DNA of 64,000 nucleotides from Hermodice carunculata (taxonomy: Eukaryota > Annelida > Polychaeta > Eunicida > Amphinomidae): the NCBI GenBank assembly GCA_964020975.1, contig OZ026620.1, forward strand, positions 80,653,279-80,717,278, written 5' to 3'. The position numbers and the translations under genes were made by a program. A model generated the notes under the pieces. It saw only the letters and a program-made list of their open reading frames with translations. It did no database searches and was not told the DNA's origin. Shown here one piece after another: positions 48,400 through 60,399 of this stretch (positions are counted from its first letter, which is position 1; every line of letters starts with the position of its first letter).

Positions 48400-48900
48400 A
48401 AATTTTGGCTTATTGTCCTGACATTGAAACTGTCACTTTGTGTCCTGACATCAGGACTGGCTTTGTATCATGACCCTGAGACTGTGGCTTTTGTGTTTTG
48501 ACATTGGGACTTTCGCTGTGTGCCCTGATATTAAAACTGCGACTTTGTGCCGTACTTACATGTATGAGACTTTGTGTTGTGTCCTGATTTTGAGATAGTG
48601 ACTTTGTGTACTAACTTTGACACTGGTTTGTGTCTTGACATTGGGACTGTAGTGTGGCTTTGTGTACTGACATTAAGACCCTGACTTAATTTGTGTACTA
48701 ACTTTGAGACCATGTCTTTAGTGTCCTGACATTGGGATTGTGGCTCATATTTTGAAGCTGAGGCTATGACTTTTTGTGCAGACATTGAGACTGTGACTTT
48801 GTGTGCAAACATTGAGACTATGACTTTGTGTGCAGACATTGAGACCATGACTTTGTGTGCTGACCTTGAGACTGCGATTTTGTATCCTGACACTGAGACT
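48400..48900 (+). repeat. Diverged minisatellite with gactttgtgtcctgacattg
   Basis: About 14 degenerate copies of a roughly 36-bp unit; the clearest stretch is 48770-48860. The minus strand stays open for 151 codons (VSMSAHKV repeats), an artefact of the periodicity. Confidence 0.85.
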
Positions 48901-49380
48901 GGCTGTGTCCTTCCCGAACAATTCATAAATTGTGAAACATCTACCACATCATTGTAAATGTTAAGTTCATGGTCTAGCTTATTCATGGTTGTTCTTTTTT
49001 ACATTTTTCTGACCATGAAGATTCTAAAAGTAGTTACTAAGTCATACTTAGCACCAATTATATAAATACCTTCTGGTAATTTTGGACCTGTATCCACTAC
49101 CTGGGGAACCTTTTCCACTAAGCTCCATCTTTGACCCAGCTGGGGCCCTTGGCTCCTTCACCCAGTACTGCTACTTTATAGTTAATTCATAGCCTGAGGG
49201 CAACTTCAGTGTCTGATACAACATTCCTATTCTGGGGCCACTCCCGCCCACAAATGGTAACTTCAAGGTGTATTTACATTTTTAGGTGATGCTCAAACTG
49301 GAAAAGTCCCATTATATATTGTGCATTATATTCATTTGACAAATTAACCTTCTGTTAACACTAATCACACATATTGTGGA

Positions 49381-49562
49381 TAGAGTGGTCCCCCTCTGTT
49401 AAGGCCTCTCTCACCAAAGGCCATCCAGCTTAAAAGGCCACCATTCTTATGCGGAAAGTGTAGCATTTCCATTATGTTGTCCCCCTGTGGAGAGGCCACC
49501 CCACATATAAAACCACTTTTGGTCTGCATTTGGAATGGCCTTATAAGAGGGAGATCACTGTA
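49381..49562. mobile_element. 182-bp TA-flanked MITE
   Basis: The ends TAGAGTGGTCCCCCTCTGTT and, inverted, TACAGTGATCTCCCTCTTAT, with aaggcc words just inside both ends. Same general type as 46283-46464. Confidence 0.85.
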
Positions 49563-49689
49563 CTACCGTTTAAAATATCCAATTGGGATTAACCCACACA
49601 GATTTGGCTGCCATTTTGAAAACTGTGGATTCTGCACCCTATGGTTTGTAAATGAGGATAGTAATGGAACAATCTTGGGGGAGATTGGG

Positions 49690-49990
49690 TTGTAATATAT
49701 AAAACCAAAAGTATATATTTTGCAAATATTTCAGAACATCTATTATGATATGATATGTGCTGTATTATGGTGTATATTATTTATTGGGCCTCTTACTCCC
49801 ACAATGCATTGTGCCAAGTTCAAAATGGCGCTCACCAATACATGCATGATTTGCCAGGGTATCATGTTGCATTTGGATTTGTAACTAATGATGATAACTT
49901 CTTCAGACACAACAGAGTGGGCAGATTTAAGTTAATATAGTAAGTGATGTTTTAAAGATACTTTACCTACTGTTTGCCATGGTAACTGGA
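49690..49990 (+). repeat. Dispersed repeat shared with 30280-30650, copy 2
   Basis: Contains acaatgcattgtgcca, gttgcatttggatttgtaac, cttcagacacaaca, gtgggcagattt, and tgtttgccatggtaac, in the same order as copy 1. Confidence 0.75.
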
Positions 49991-50089
49991 AGAAGGAATC
50001 CTGGACCCTAGCAAAATAGTACAACAACTAGGAAAGATGATTTGCTGCATAGCAAATCAGTGTGTGTGTCTTCAAAGCAAATTGGTATG

Positions 50090-50350
50090 GCAATGTACAA
50101 CTATTCCATCACGCTGAAGTAGAAGTTGGAATGGCATCTCTATCTATTATAGCTTTCAGTTATGCAGGATTTAAAATTTCAAATGCTGCTAATTAGCCTA
50201 ATTTGAATTGCTACAACTGTTGTTTTAAATTCATTAGATGTGCACTGGTCAATAACACCCTAGTAGAAGTTGGAATGACATCTCTATCTGTTATACTTTT
50301 GAAGCTATTCAAGATTTAAAATTTCAAATGCCCCTAATTTGAATAATTTA
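50090..50350 (+). repeat. Two units of the 165-bp repeat family
   Basis: Words agaagttggaatg, catctctatct, gaagctattcaagattt and gcccctaatttg match 39500-40700. Confidence 0.8.
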
Positions 50351-50410
50351 AGACATTTTCATTTCTGTGTATAAAAACGGCCAAAGGCCTTGTATGGAGG
50401 TACAATCATG

Positions 50411-50473
50411 CCAAGTTTGGAGTTTCTATGCATAATAGTGTCCAAGAAAAGTGTTGGACAAATTTGCTGGTAA

Positions 50474-50553
<80 letters not shown>

Positions 50554-50567
50554 AGAGGAGAGAGAGA

Positions 50568-50600
<33 letters not shown>

Positions 50601-50610
50601 GAGAGAGAGT
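50411..50610. repeat. Anchor plus (GA)n microsatellite
   Basis: The anchor aagtttggagtttctatgc ... ggacaaatttgctggtaaag is followed by about 130 bases of AG repeat, slightly interrupted near 50549. Confidence 0.95.
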
Positions 50611-50744
50611 GCTTGAAGAAAGAGATCTGCTGTGACCTTGAAAAGTGCTGAGAAATCTATCGAGGATTTAAAGTGATTAAGCAAACTTTAATATATGCTA
50701 CAACTTTTATCCTTTAATACTTCACATTACATTGAGCTTATGGC

Positions 50745-51345
50745 TGCATGCAAATTTCAAAGTCCAAATGACCTTGACCTTTGATCTTTACAGGTCACAT
50801 GTAAATTGCACAGTGTTACAATACCCACAATTTAAGCCAAACATGAACCAAATCGGATGAAAATTGATCAAGTTATGGCAAAATGAAACTTTCGAAGGGC
50901 CAAATGACCTTGACCTCTGCCTTTTTGAGGTTACATGTTCTTATAAAAATGTCCAGTGTAGCAATACCTACAATTTGAGTCTAACATGATTAGAATTGGA
51001 TGGAGATTGGCCAAGTTATAACTGGATGAAACTTTCAAAGGTCCACATGACCTTGACCTTTGAACTTTAGAAGTCACGTGTAAATTTTCAAAATGTGCAG
51101 AGTTACAATAGCTACAATTTGAGCCCAACGTGATCAAAATTGGATAAAAATTGACCAAGTTATGGCTAGAAGAAAGCCACCATCGAAAGTGGCCTTTGAC
51201 CTTGAAATGACCTTTGACCTTGAGATGACCTCTACCTGAAGTGAACGTTGACCTGGAAAATGACATTTTGGCTTAAAATTGACCTTTGACCTTGACATGA
51301 CCTTTGACCTTGACATGACCTTGACATTTAAAATGACCTATACCT
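50745..51345. repeat. TGACCTTGACC repeat block with short TGACCTTT-type array
   Basis: Three units of about 140 bp (atgaccttgacctttg, aggtcacatgtaaatt, cacaatttgagcc, gatgaaaattgacc). At 51190-51340 the core itself becomes a short irregular tandem array of about 18-bp steps (tgacctttgaccttga). Confidence 0.88.
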
Positions 51346-51496
51346 TGCTATGATTGAACTCCTATACACTTGGAACCACATCTACTATAGTATATAAGAT
51401 ATTGAAAATTTAAAACTTGAATTAGCCCTCATTTGCATAATTTTGAAAAGCATGACCTCTCATTATAAAAAGGCCAGACTTGATCCATAGAAGTAT

Positions 51497-51605
51497 AATT
51501 GTGCCAAGTTTGGAGTTTCTACATATAATACTTTTCAAATGAAATGTCGGACAAATTTGCCTGTAAAGAAAGACAGAAAGAAAGAAACAAACAAAAACAG
51601 AAAAG
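51497..51605. repeat. Anchor plus (GAAA)n-type microsatellite
   Basis: The anchor aagtttggagtttctacat ... ggacaaatttgcctgtaaag is followed by agaaagac/agaaagaaa sequence. Confidence 0.85.
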
Positions 51606-51749
51606 TGTGCGTTGACACACACACTTTATTGATCACCAAAAACGTGGCTATGCAGCTATGCTGGTTCTCCAGCCCAAATTAACCCTACAGACTTAAAATT
51701 AAACTTTCAGAACTAAAAGCAGACAAAAACGACTAAGTCAAGTATGATA

Positions 51750-52090
51750 TATTGGTGGTGCCACCTACTGTAGTATGTAATGTAGGGGTCAAAATGTGAA
51801 AATCTGACTGTTCTCACATCTTTTCTGTTGATGGATTTTGATGAAATTTAGTTGGAGGGTAGGGGAGGTCAAAATCTTGATTATTTATGATACTGGTGGT
51901 GCTACCTATAGTTGCACAGAAGTCATTAATTAGATCATTACATTTCATCTATATGTTTGTTTACAGCTTCCCATATAAAGTTACTTAATAAATTCTATTT
52001 AAAAACTTTTTCCCTGTCTCCTTATTCACCCATTATTCTATTATTTATCCCTGTATATGTCAGCAGAGCACCAGGCCCATGGGCCTCTTG
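51750..52090 (+). repeat. Dispersed repeat ending in AGGCCCATGGGCCTCTTG, copy 2
   Basis: Shares the whole order of words with 14487-14911 and the same terminal palindrome at 52073-52090. Confidence 0.8.
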
Positions 52091-54620
52091 TTATTATTTC
52101 GAAAAGATGTACTGACTATGATAGAGGAAAGTTGAGATGTATGTTCATATAAATGCACTGTCATGCATATATGTTAGCAGAGCTGTTGCTCATTTCAGTC
52201 TACTGGTACTCCTTGAAATTAAATCCCCTGGCTTTGGTGCGACAAACATAATGATTTAATTTGTAAGTTATTGTTTTTTAGAATGGTTAAAGAAAGCACC
52301 GGAAACTAGTCCTATTATCCCAGAGAGGGTAGGAGCAAGGTGTTAAATACCATTGGCACTTTCACCCTTCACCATGTTGTTGGCGTCTATAAATGTGGCA
52401 ACAGGTGTTCAACAGCTTGCCTGGGGGGGGGGGGGGGGGTTTAGTTTCAGCCAGATCAGTAATTACTGGATGCAAATACACAAAAAAGTGCTGAATGTGT
52501 GTTCAGTATAGGGAGTTTTTTTTTTTTTTTTTTAAATGGTCTTCTTTTGGGGTGTTCCTGATCAGTATGGAGAGGTGTTCAGTATAGGGACTTTAAGGTT
52601 TGCTTATAATGGAAGTATATGGGGGAAAAAAAGGGACTTAGAAAAAGTGTTCATTATAAAGGGATGTTCAGTACATATATGGAGGTGTTGGGTTAAGGAG
52701 GTTTTACAGTATTTTCTTCTTGAACATTATTGATTGATACACTTAGAATGGGTGGCAGTGTGCAATCACTGTCACGGAAGAACCTGATATCAATTTTTCA
52801 GTGAAAACTATGATAGCATCAATGAACATGAATATTCCTGTCTTTCAGTAATACTATCTGTAGATTAATGACTTCCTGTTGAATACAGCTAAATTAAAAA
52901 GGCAAGATTACTCATACTTTTTCATGTTAATTTGAGTCCTTGAAGCAGCATGAGTCAGGGACATATAAGTAGAGATGGGTCAGACAGGCAGCAACAACAA
53001 TTAAGTCACGTGCCAGTGAACTTGGAATAGTAAATCCCCTATAATCTGCTCACCCCCAAATCTCGCGCCTCCAGTCCTCGTTCATAGTAATGCAACGAGA
53101 CACTATGGGAAGTCTGCCATTTTCACTCATTTATGCTTGGGACAATTTCATAAACAACATTGTTTATCAGCAATACAAGGTATGCATAATCTCCAGCCAC
53201 AACTGCATAATGTAACCTGGTTTCCTTAGTAACCATAGTCTCGCCTGGCGAGATACGGTCTGCTGCCTGTGCGGGCAAGCAGGATATTACTGAAGATTTT
53301 GGATGTGAACAATACTTAAAACAGGTAATTGAAAATTTATTCTTGTAACCAATTTAGGAAGCATTAAATGAATATGACTTTGGTATTTGTAAACTTGAAT
53401 ATCTCTTAAAGATACTAATTTTGTGAGAAAGGGGTATCTGGCCCTGCCTGTGACATTGATATGCCCGTGTGTCCTCTGTGAGTGACAGAGATAAGCCCTG
53501 TGCTTTGTGGCAGGAAATTTGTATATGTCTTGTATTTTCATCGTTTTTGTAGAATATTGGAAAGACGTTTGTTAGATATCATGATACTGATAGTTACTGT
53601 ACTGTTCCCCACATGATCAAGTATGAGCAAGTTTGAATAAACCGAAAAACATGTAGATTGACGACCCTTTTCAACTGTAGTCTAGCGATTTTGTAATAGC
53701 AGTAGGAAATTAAACAACAACATTGAGATTGGCAAAAAATGGACAAAGCTTGTCAGAATGTCAAAATATATGTGTAAAACTCCCACAATTTCAGTGCTAA
53801 TAAGACCATATGTACATGTTTCCATTGAATTGTCAGGGTACTGTACTTATCCATTAAGGGATCATATACAAATACAACCCTTCCAAAATTCCTAGAAACT
53901 ATCGGGCAGGGGGGAGGGGGTCCAAACTCCAAATCGGAGTGTCACCAAAGTTTTGGAAATACGCTATTGAACACCATCTTGAAGGTGAAGAGCAGCAAAA
54001 GTCACATCAAGCGAGTGTGAAAATAACTTGGATAGTGACAAAATTTCGCCTGTCATATGTACACAGGTTTTTAAGATTTGAAAAAGCTACAATAATTGTG
54101 GTGTGGAATGCTCTCAGTGCTGAACTATTTCCCTGTTTGCGTCATTTTACACTTACGATGTTTTGCAGCCCACATGAAACCTGGTACCTTCAGGTAACAG
54201 GTGTCATTTGGGCATAAATGATTGATAAAATGCTGCATTTTTCTTTCCATACCATAATGATGCCTTATAAAGATATCAACATTACTTGTTGGGATGTAGA
54301 ATGTAACTTTTGTGGCATGTTTTGAATACTTTGCTGGCTAAAAATCGACAAAACGATGCCAAAAATGCATTAAAATTACACTCCTTTGACTGCACCGTAG
54401 CCTGTTGTCTCCGATGAACACATGCCATGTGTGGTACCATCTTGAAGCCCTGGATTGCCGCTACTTACTTAGATGATTTCCTATTGGCTACAAGTTACTT
54501 CAATGTGGTTAATTTATTCTGGAAAGGTCATATTTCAGAGCTGTCAGTTGCTGTTTTAGTATCTCCTTCTATTGGCTTATGATGTTGTAATGCAGATCAT
54601 CATATAACATTTTGAATAAT
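52091..54620. other. Intronic sequence, no gene seen
   Basis: Holds a G17 tract at 52423, a poly-T tract at 52517, a MITE-like right end near 52700 (gttaaggaggttttacagta), and the palindrome tctcgcctggcgaga at 53240. The 92-codon frame at 53939-54217 is unrecognised. Confidence 0.4.
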
Positions 54621-54627
54621 TATGTCT

Positions 54628-56945
54628 CCCCATGCAACGGGGGGACATATTGTTTTTGCATCCGTTTCTTCTTCTTCTTCTTCTTCTTCTTCTTCTTCTT
54701 CTTCTTCTTCTTCTTCTTCTTCTTCAACACATTGTTGTGTGCGTTGCGGACGTAATAACTCGAGAAAGATTTGACTTGGGAAGTTGAAATTTTTTGTGAA
54801 GATGTTCCTATATAAAACCTTGCTTGGGATAGCAGATGGGTGACCTTGACCTATTTTCATGGTCACTTGGGCATGTCATGTAAAATTGACGCGGACGCAG
54901 TAACTCCACAAGGATTTGACTTAAGAGGTTGAAATTTTGCATGATTATGTACCATAATATGAAATAGGTTGGGATTGGATATGGGTGACCTTGACCTATT
55001 TTCAAGGTCACATGGCCACTTTTAAAAATCATTGCAGATGCACTTGAGAAAGATTTGACTTAAAGAGGTTGATATTTTGTGTGAATATATTTCTGTGTAA
55101 GATTTTTGTAAGACTTTGCTTGTAACTGCAGATGTGTGACCTTGACCTATTTTTCAAGGTCATGTGGGCATGTCATCTAAAATTGACGCGGATGCAATAA
55201 CTCTACAAGGATTTGACTTAAGAGGTTGAAATTTTGCATGATTATGTACCATAATATGAACTAAATTGGGATTTCCGATGGGTGACCTTGACCTATTTTT
55301 CCAGTTCACAAGGACATGTCATGTAAAATTGACACGGACACAATAACTCCACAAGTATTGGACTTAAGAGGTTGAAATTTTGTATGATTATGAACCATAA
55401 TATGAACTAGGTAGGGATTGTAGATGGGTGACCTTGACCTATTTTTCAAGTTCACAAGGACATGTCGTGTAAAATTGACACGGACGCAATAACTCCACAA
55501 GTATTGGACTCAAGAGGTTGAAATTTTGCATGTCTATGAACCATAATATGAACTAGGTTGGGTTTGTAGATGGGTGACCTTGACCTATTTTCAAGGTCAC
55601 ATTGCCACTTTTAAAAATCATTGCAGATGCACTTGAGAAAGATTTGACTTAAAGAGGTTGATATTTTGTGTGAATATGTTTCTGTGTAAGATTTTTGTAA
55701 GACTTTGCTTGTAACTGCAGATGTGTGACCTTGATCTATTTTTCAAGGTCATGTGGGCATGTCATCTAAAATTGACGCGGATGCAATAACTCTACAAGGA
55801 TTTGACTTAAGAGGTTGAAATTTTGCATGATTATGTACCATAATATGAACTAAATTGGGATTTCCGATGGGTGACCTTGACCTATTTTTCCAGTTCACAA
55901 GGACATGTCATGTAAAATTGACACGGACACAATAACTCCACAAGTATTGGACTTAAGAGGTTGAAATTTTGCATGATTATGTACCATAATATGAACTAAA
56001 TTGGGATTTCCGATGGGTGACCTTGACCTATTTTTCCAGTTCACAAGGACATGTCATGTAAAATTGACACGGACACAATAACTCCACAAGTATTGGACTT
56101 AAGAGGTTGAAATTTTGCATGAGTATGAACCATAATATGAACTAGGTTGAGTTTGTAGATGGGTGACCTTGACCTATTTTTCAAGTTCACAAGGACATGT
56201 CGTAAAATTGACACGGACGCAGTAACTCCACAAGTATTGGACTTAAGAGGTTGAAATTTTGTATGATTATGAACCATAATATGAACTAGGTAGGGATTGT
56301 AGATGGGTGACCTTGACCTATTTTCAAGGTCACGTGGCCACTTTTTAAAAATCATTGCAGATGCACTCGTGAAAGATTTGACTTAAAGAGCTTGACATTT
56401 TTGTGATTATGTTTCTATGTAAGACCTTTCTTGTAACTGCAGATGTATGACTTTGACCTATTTTTCAAGGTCACATGGGCATTTCGTCTAAAATCAATGT
56501 GGACATGATAACTCAAGGAAGATTTGACTTGGGGAAGTTGAAATTTTATGTGAAGATGTTCCTATATATGATCTTGCTTTGGATTGCAGATGGGTGACCT
56601 TGAAGTATTTTTCAAGGTCAGGTGGGCATGTCATCTAAAATTGACCCGCATGCAACAACTCTGCAAGGATTTGACTTAGGAGGTTGGAATTTTGCATGTT
56701 TATGTACCATAATACCCAACTAGGTTGGGATCGTAGATGGCTGACCTTGACCTATTTTCAAGGTCACATGGCCATTGGAGATGCACTCGAGAAATATTTG
56801 TCTCAAAGAGGTTGACATTTTGTGTGATTATGTTTCTATGCAAGACTTTTGTAAGACCTTGCTTGTAACTGCAAATGTATGACCTTGACCTATTTTTCAA
56901 GGTCACATGGGCATTTCGTCAATTATCAACGTTTTCAAATGTCAA
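54628..56945. repeat. Major TGACCTTGACC array, about 16 units, headed by a (CTT)n tract
   Basis: Begins tctccccatgcaacgggggg, then acatattgtttttgc and (CTT)n at 54665-54725. Units of about 140 bp follow with ttgacttaagaggttgaaat, ttttgcatgattatg, gggtgaccttgacctatttt and caaggtcac. Inside each unit GTGACCTTGA and TCAAGGTCAC are inverted around about seven bases. A higher-order block repeats: sequence from 55031 recurs from 55620, period 589. Confidence 0.92.
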
Positions 56946-56949
56946 TAAA

Positions 56950-59320
56950 CAGTGTACCTTCACCATATCTATAGATCATTGGAATCAGTATGCCTATTTA
57001 TAAAAAAAGGGTGACCATAGTAAGGGCACGCGGGAGACATTTGATTTTCTGTTGGAAAATCAGCCTGTTCTAGTGAACTCTGACATTTGATCACAGGGGC
57101 CAATCGAAAAAGCGGTTTTCAACTTCTGGTTTACATTATAATATTATAATTACTACTTCCCCCCAGCTCCATAATGGGAAGCAGGACAACTGTCTATGCA
57201 AAAGGACAGGAAAACTGGTCATTTCTGTGCAACTACAACATGAAATTGTGACATTTTTTTAATCAGATTAAGATGAAGAAGGGTCCAATGAAAGGATTTG
57301 AAATGGTGATGAAAGTTATGGAATGAAAGTAGCTGCAGGTTGGTTTCTGGTGACAGTAAAACCATGTTTACGCAGTTGACGTGCACAGACGGGGTGGAAG
57401 ATTTGTCTGTCCCAAATATTCTAGGTTTGATACGACAAATCTTACCACTAATTGCAAATAACTCTTTAAATTTGCAATATGATAATGAAATTTGAAGCAC
57501 AGGAACTCCATCATATATAGTAACACTCATTCCCCACAGTACTGGAACAAAATGAGGTGTCATCATTCTGGGGATGTACGGACCGCGTGTGTAGTGGCAA
57601 TCAGCGATAGGGGGCCTAATGATCACTGCTTTAGTTTGATGGCTGCGATTACAGCACTTCAAAGTTTAAGAATTGTAACCAGTTTGTGAATGTCCATATG
57701 TTCATATGGGCATTGCCTGCTCTCAAATCATCTTTTCTTTCAAGCAATGAAATTAGTTTAAACCAATGTCCACAATGATATTAGTACAGATAGTGCTGCT
57801 CGTAAGGACAAGAAAAGTGGCGAGCAGTAACACTCTGATTTGGTATCTAAATTCCAGGAAATAGATGATTTTGGACTAAGGAACGGGGGAGGGGGTACAT
57901 TTTATTCCAATGGATAATTGGAGTTTTGGAATGGTTTTAATTATACATGACCCTAATGTCCAAAAACCGGGTTTTTATGAAATACCCAGGAAGGACAAAA
58001 TTAAATGAAACGTGAGTGAAAATTAACAACGTGCTCCAAGGCTGTGTTGAATGCACTGCAATCTGATGTCAAAAAAGGGAAACGCATGTATTTTCATGTG
58101 GAAGCTTTTCTGCTTCAAGCAGTCTGAGACTGGCCCACACATACTTAGTGGAGAAACATTTTTTTACTTAAATTAGAGCTTTGATAACGAAAATATATTT
58201 TTATTCATGCTGATTGAAAGAAACACTTATGCAGCTGAGATTTTAAATACAGTGTGCATATTACATTACGCATGTATATTCATTTATCCAAACTGTCATT
58301 CTAGCAGTATAGACATTGCATGTTTTTTTTTTTATTCCACATTCTGGGATTTACTTTCAATCAGAGTTAAATATATGCTTGTACACATTTTTAAAAACTA
58401 AACCTTGCAATTAATTATATTTTCTTCCAAATGGAGCTACATGTAACCAAGATTACCTACAAGTCAAATATTCAGTTTCAATATTTTCCTCTGAATTTAA
58501 CCACTCTAAGTAAAGTCTGGCCAAGAAGGTAAAATTTGACTAAATTTAAAGAAATTTTGCAGCTTGAGCCAAAATGGCTGAAAGGCAAAACTGCAGTTTT
58601 TTTCTTTTGTTGTGGGTTTTTTTTGTTTGTTTGTTTGTTTGTTTGGGTTTTTTTTGCACGTTGAGGCTTTTTTTAAACTTCTTCTGCAGAACAGCTAAAC
58701 AGAATTGTATGAAATTTTATCAGAATATAATCAGACTAAAGGTGATGATAGTGTGTGAAAAATCATATGGATGGATATATTATTGCGTGAGGTGGCTATG
58801 GGTATGAAACTTTCGGGTGGTGGGTCAGTCAAGTGCTGCTACTGTACATGTGTGTAGCAATACAGTGCATATATTGCAGTATTGTCAAATAGGTTTTACA
58901 AAATGTTTTGATGTCACACATTTTTTTTCCAGGTAACAGGTCTCTGTCAGTTTTGTGAAGGGCGTAATGATGTAATCTATTCATTCATTCTTCATTTATT
59001 TGTATATTTACGTACTTTGCATACTTACTTTCTTTTTTTTTTTAATCAGAATTTCCTCATGTCAGGAACTGCTGGGCCCATTGCTTTGATATTGCAAACA
59101 GGATCGATTCGGGTCATTTTTTGTATTAGTTTTGTGTGTGTTGAGCTTTTTTCTGACCCAGCAAATCTGATATGATGGCTTATATTTTGGTAATAAGTGT
59201 ATTCTAGGCCCAACTGGTTACTATAAAACTTCAATAGGAGTTTTTTTTTCCCCCTTCAATAGGAGATTACCTATAATGGGGTCTTTTTGTGTTGTTAATT
59301 TTAACCTTGAGTGACCCAGA
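56950..59320. other. Intronic sequence, no gene seen
   Basis: Open frames include minus strand 57219-57662 (147 codons), which I do not recognise and which lacks splice support. (GTTT)n at 58622-58645. Confidence 0.4.
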
Positions 59321-59324
59321 AGGT

Positions 59325-59551
59325 CAAACACAGTGTTTTCCCCACACAAGCTCAAAAGTGGCCCACCTTTCATCTTTTCTTCACCACCTTTCACCTTTTT
59401 ACCACCTTTTTCCTTTTTTCTGTAAAAAGTGGGTGATTTTAGTAATATCTATGCAACAGGTTGTCAATATTTGTCCTGGAACAAGAAATTCTATGTAGTC
59501 ATCAGTTCACCATCTTTCTGCTCTCCAAAACTGGGGAAAACGCTGCAAACA
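59325..59551. mobile_element. 215-bp hAT-like MITE with 6-bp target duplication
   Basis: The body 59331-59545 has ends CAGTGTTTTCCCCA and, inverted, CAGCGTTTTCCCCA. CAAACA lies directly outside both ends (59325-59330 and 59546-59551). Interior includes a run of ccacctttc repeats. Confidence 0.88.
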
Positions 59552-60170
59552 GACACATTGGCTGATAGCTGGTAATATATTAAACTCTTTGTCACTTACT
59601 GGCAAGCAATACATGTAAAGAGCAGTAAAGTGTGTACTTGCAGAGCCAGCAGATTCCAGTCAGCAGAGCTCAGGACACCATGATCTTGTTGTCATGCTAA
59701 TATGGGTCCTTGGATGGGCATGAATGTTCATGCTTTATCTTGTGGATATGAGTCTTTGAATAAGTCTGACTATTTGTGCATTCCTATACTACTGCGTGCG
59801 GTTACAATAGTAATGTATGTTGAAAAAGCACTGTTATATATGTTTTTACATTAGCACAAGTCCTTCAATAAACATAAATTTCATGGAATGTCACCTTGAA
59901 TGGGAACAGTGCACACATCTGGAATAAGCATGAATTATTAAGGCTGTGTGTAGTTCATATTTTGACATGAATATTATATACGTGTAACAACTTATTCTAG
60001 GGTCCATTTAAAATTCATGGATATTCTTGGTTGACACAATGAATAGAATTATGTATACATGTATATCCATGAATATTCCTGCATTATCCATGAACTGTCA
60101 TGAATGACACATACTCCAGAACTAGGGATGACCTTGAGTCTGTTGCTGACCTTGAAGTTGTTCTGTTTGG
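59552..60170. other. Intron 3' end, no gene seen
   Basis: Contains scattered catgaat-type words (59700-60110), perhaps an old tandem repeat. Two tgaccttga words lie at 60129 and 60147, within 55 bases of the splice acceptor. Confidence 0.4.
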
Positions 60171-60180
60171 GTGCTTGCAG

Positions 60181-60294
60181 GACTGCCACGGTGTGGAAGA
60201 CGTTGGATCCTTTCTGGGGGGAGGAGTACACACTTCACCTACCCAGTGGCTTCCATGTGCTGGACATCTATGTGTACGATGAGGATACCATCAG
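60181..60294 (+). CDS. RASAL: Coding exon of the same RASAL1/RASA4-type gene (C2A domain, central part)
   Basis: This 114-base exon follows an acceptor gtgcttgcag and ends before gtgagt. Its first G completes the arginine codon begun at 5640-5641, and it then reads TATVWKTLDPFWGEEY, THE-type C2 strands, and HVLDIYVYDEDTI, ending in phase 2 with AG. TATVW and PFWGEEY are hallmark stretches of the RASAL1/RASA4 C2A domain, and YDED carries the two loop-3 aspartates expected to bind calcium, so calcium-dependent membrane binding is probably kept. The mixture of residues typical of RASAL1 (VARTATVW, DEDT) and of RASA4 (WKTL) suits a single invertebrate gene predating the vertebrate split; that is inference. 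The following exon, which should resume with an SRDDVIGK-like sequence, was not seen before position 64000, so the next intron is at least 3.7 kb. Confidence 0.92.
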
Positions 60295-60399
60295 GTGAGT
60301 GTTCTCCTGCATTTGAGGACATGCAGTATGGATCCTCTTTGTATTATGAGGACACTGGAGTACGTACCCCCGTTGTCCTAGGTGTAGGAGGACACCAAG

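Larger units (their letters stand above)
5642..60180 (+). other. 54.5-kb phase-2 intron of the RASAL gene
   Basis: The intron starts gtgagt and ends ttgcag, and interrupts an arginine codon within the C2A domain. Everything listed between these positions is nested in it, on both strands. No intronic host gene is supported. Its size is explained by transposons and repeats: every major region holds identifiable elements. Confidence 0.85.

Noticed and set aside
48531-48986. 151-codon minus-strand frame with VSMSAHKV repeats
   Set aside because: Periodic by-product of a 36-bp minisatellite; units diverge without coding constraint.
57219-57662. 147-codon minus-strand frame
   Set aside because: Longest non-repeat frame in the region but no recognisable domain, and such lengths are expected by chance in 64 kb.
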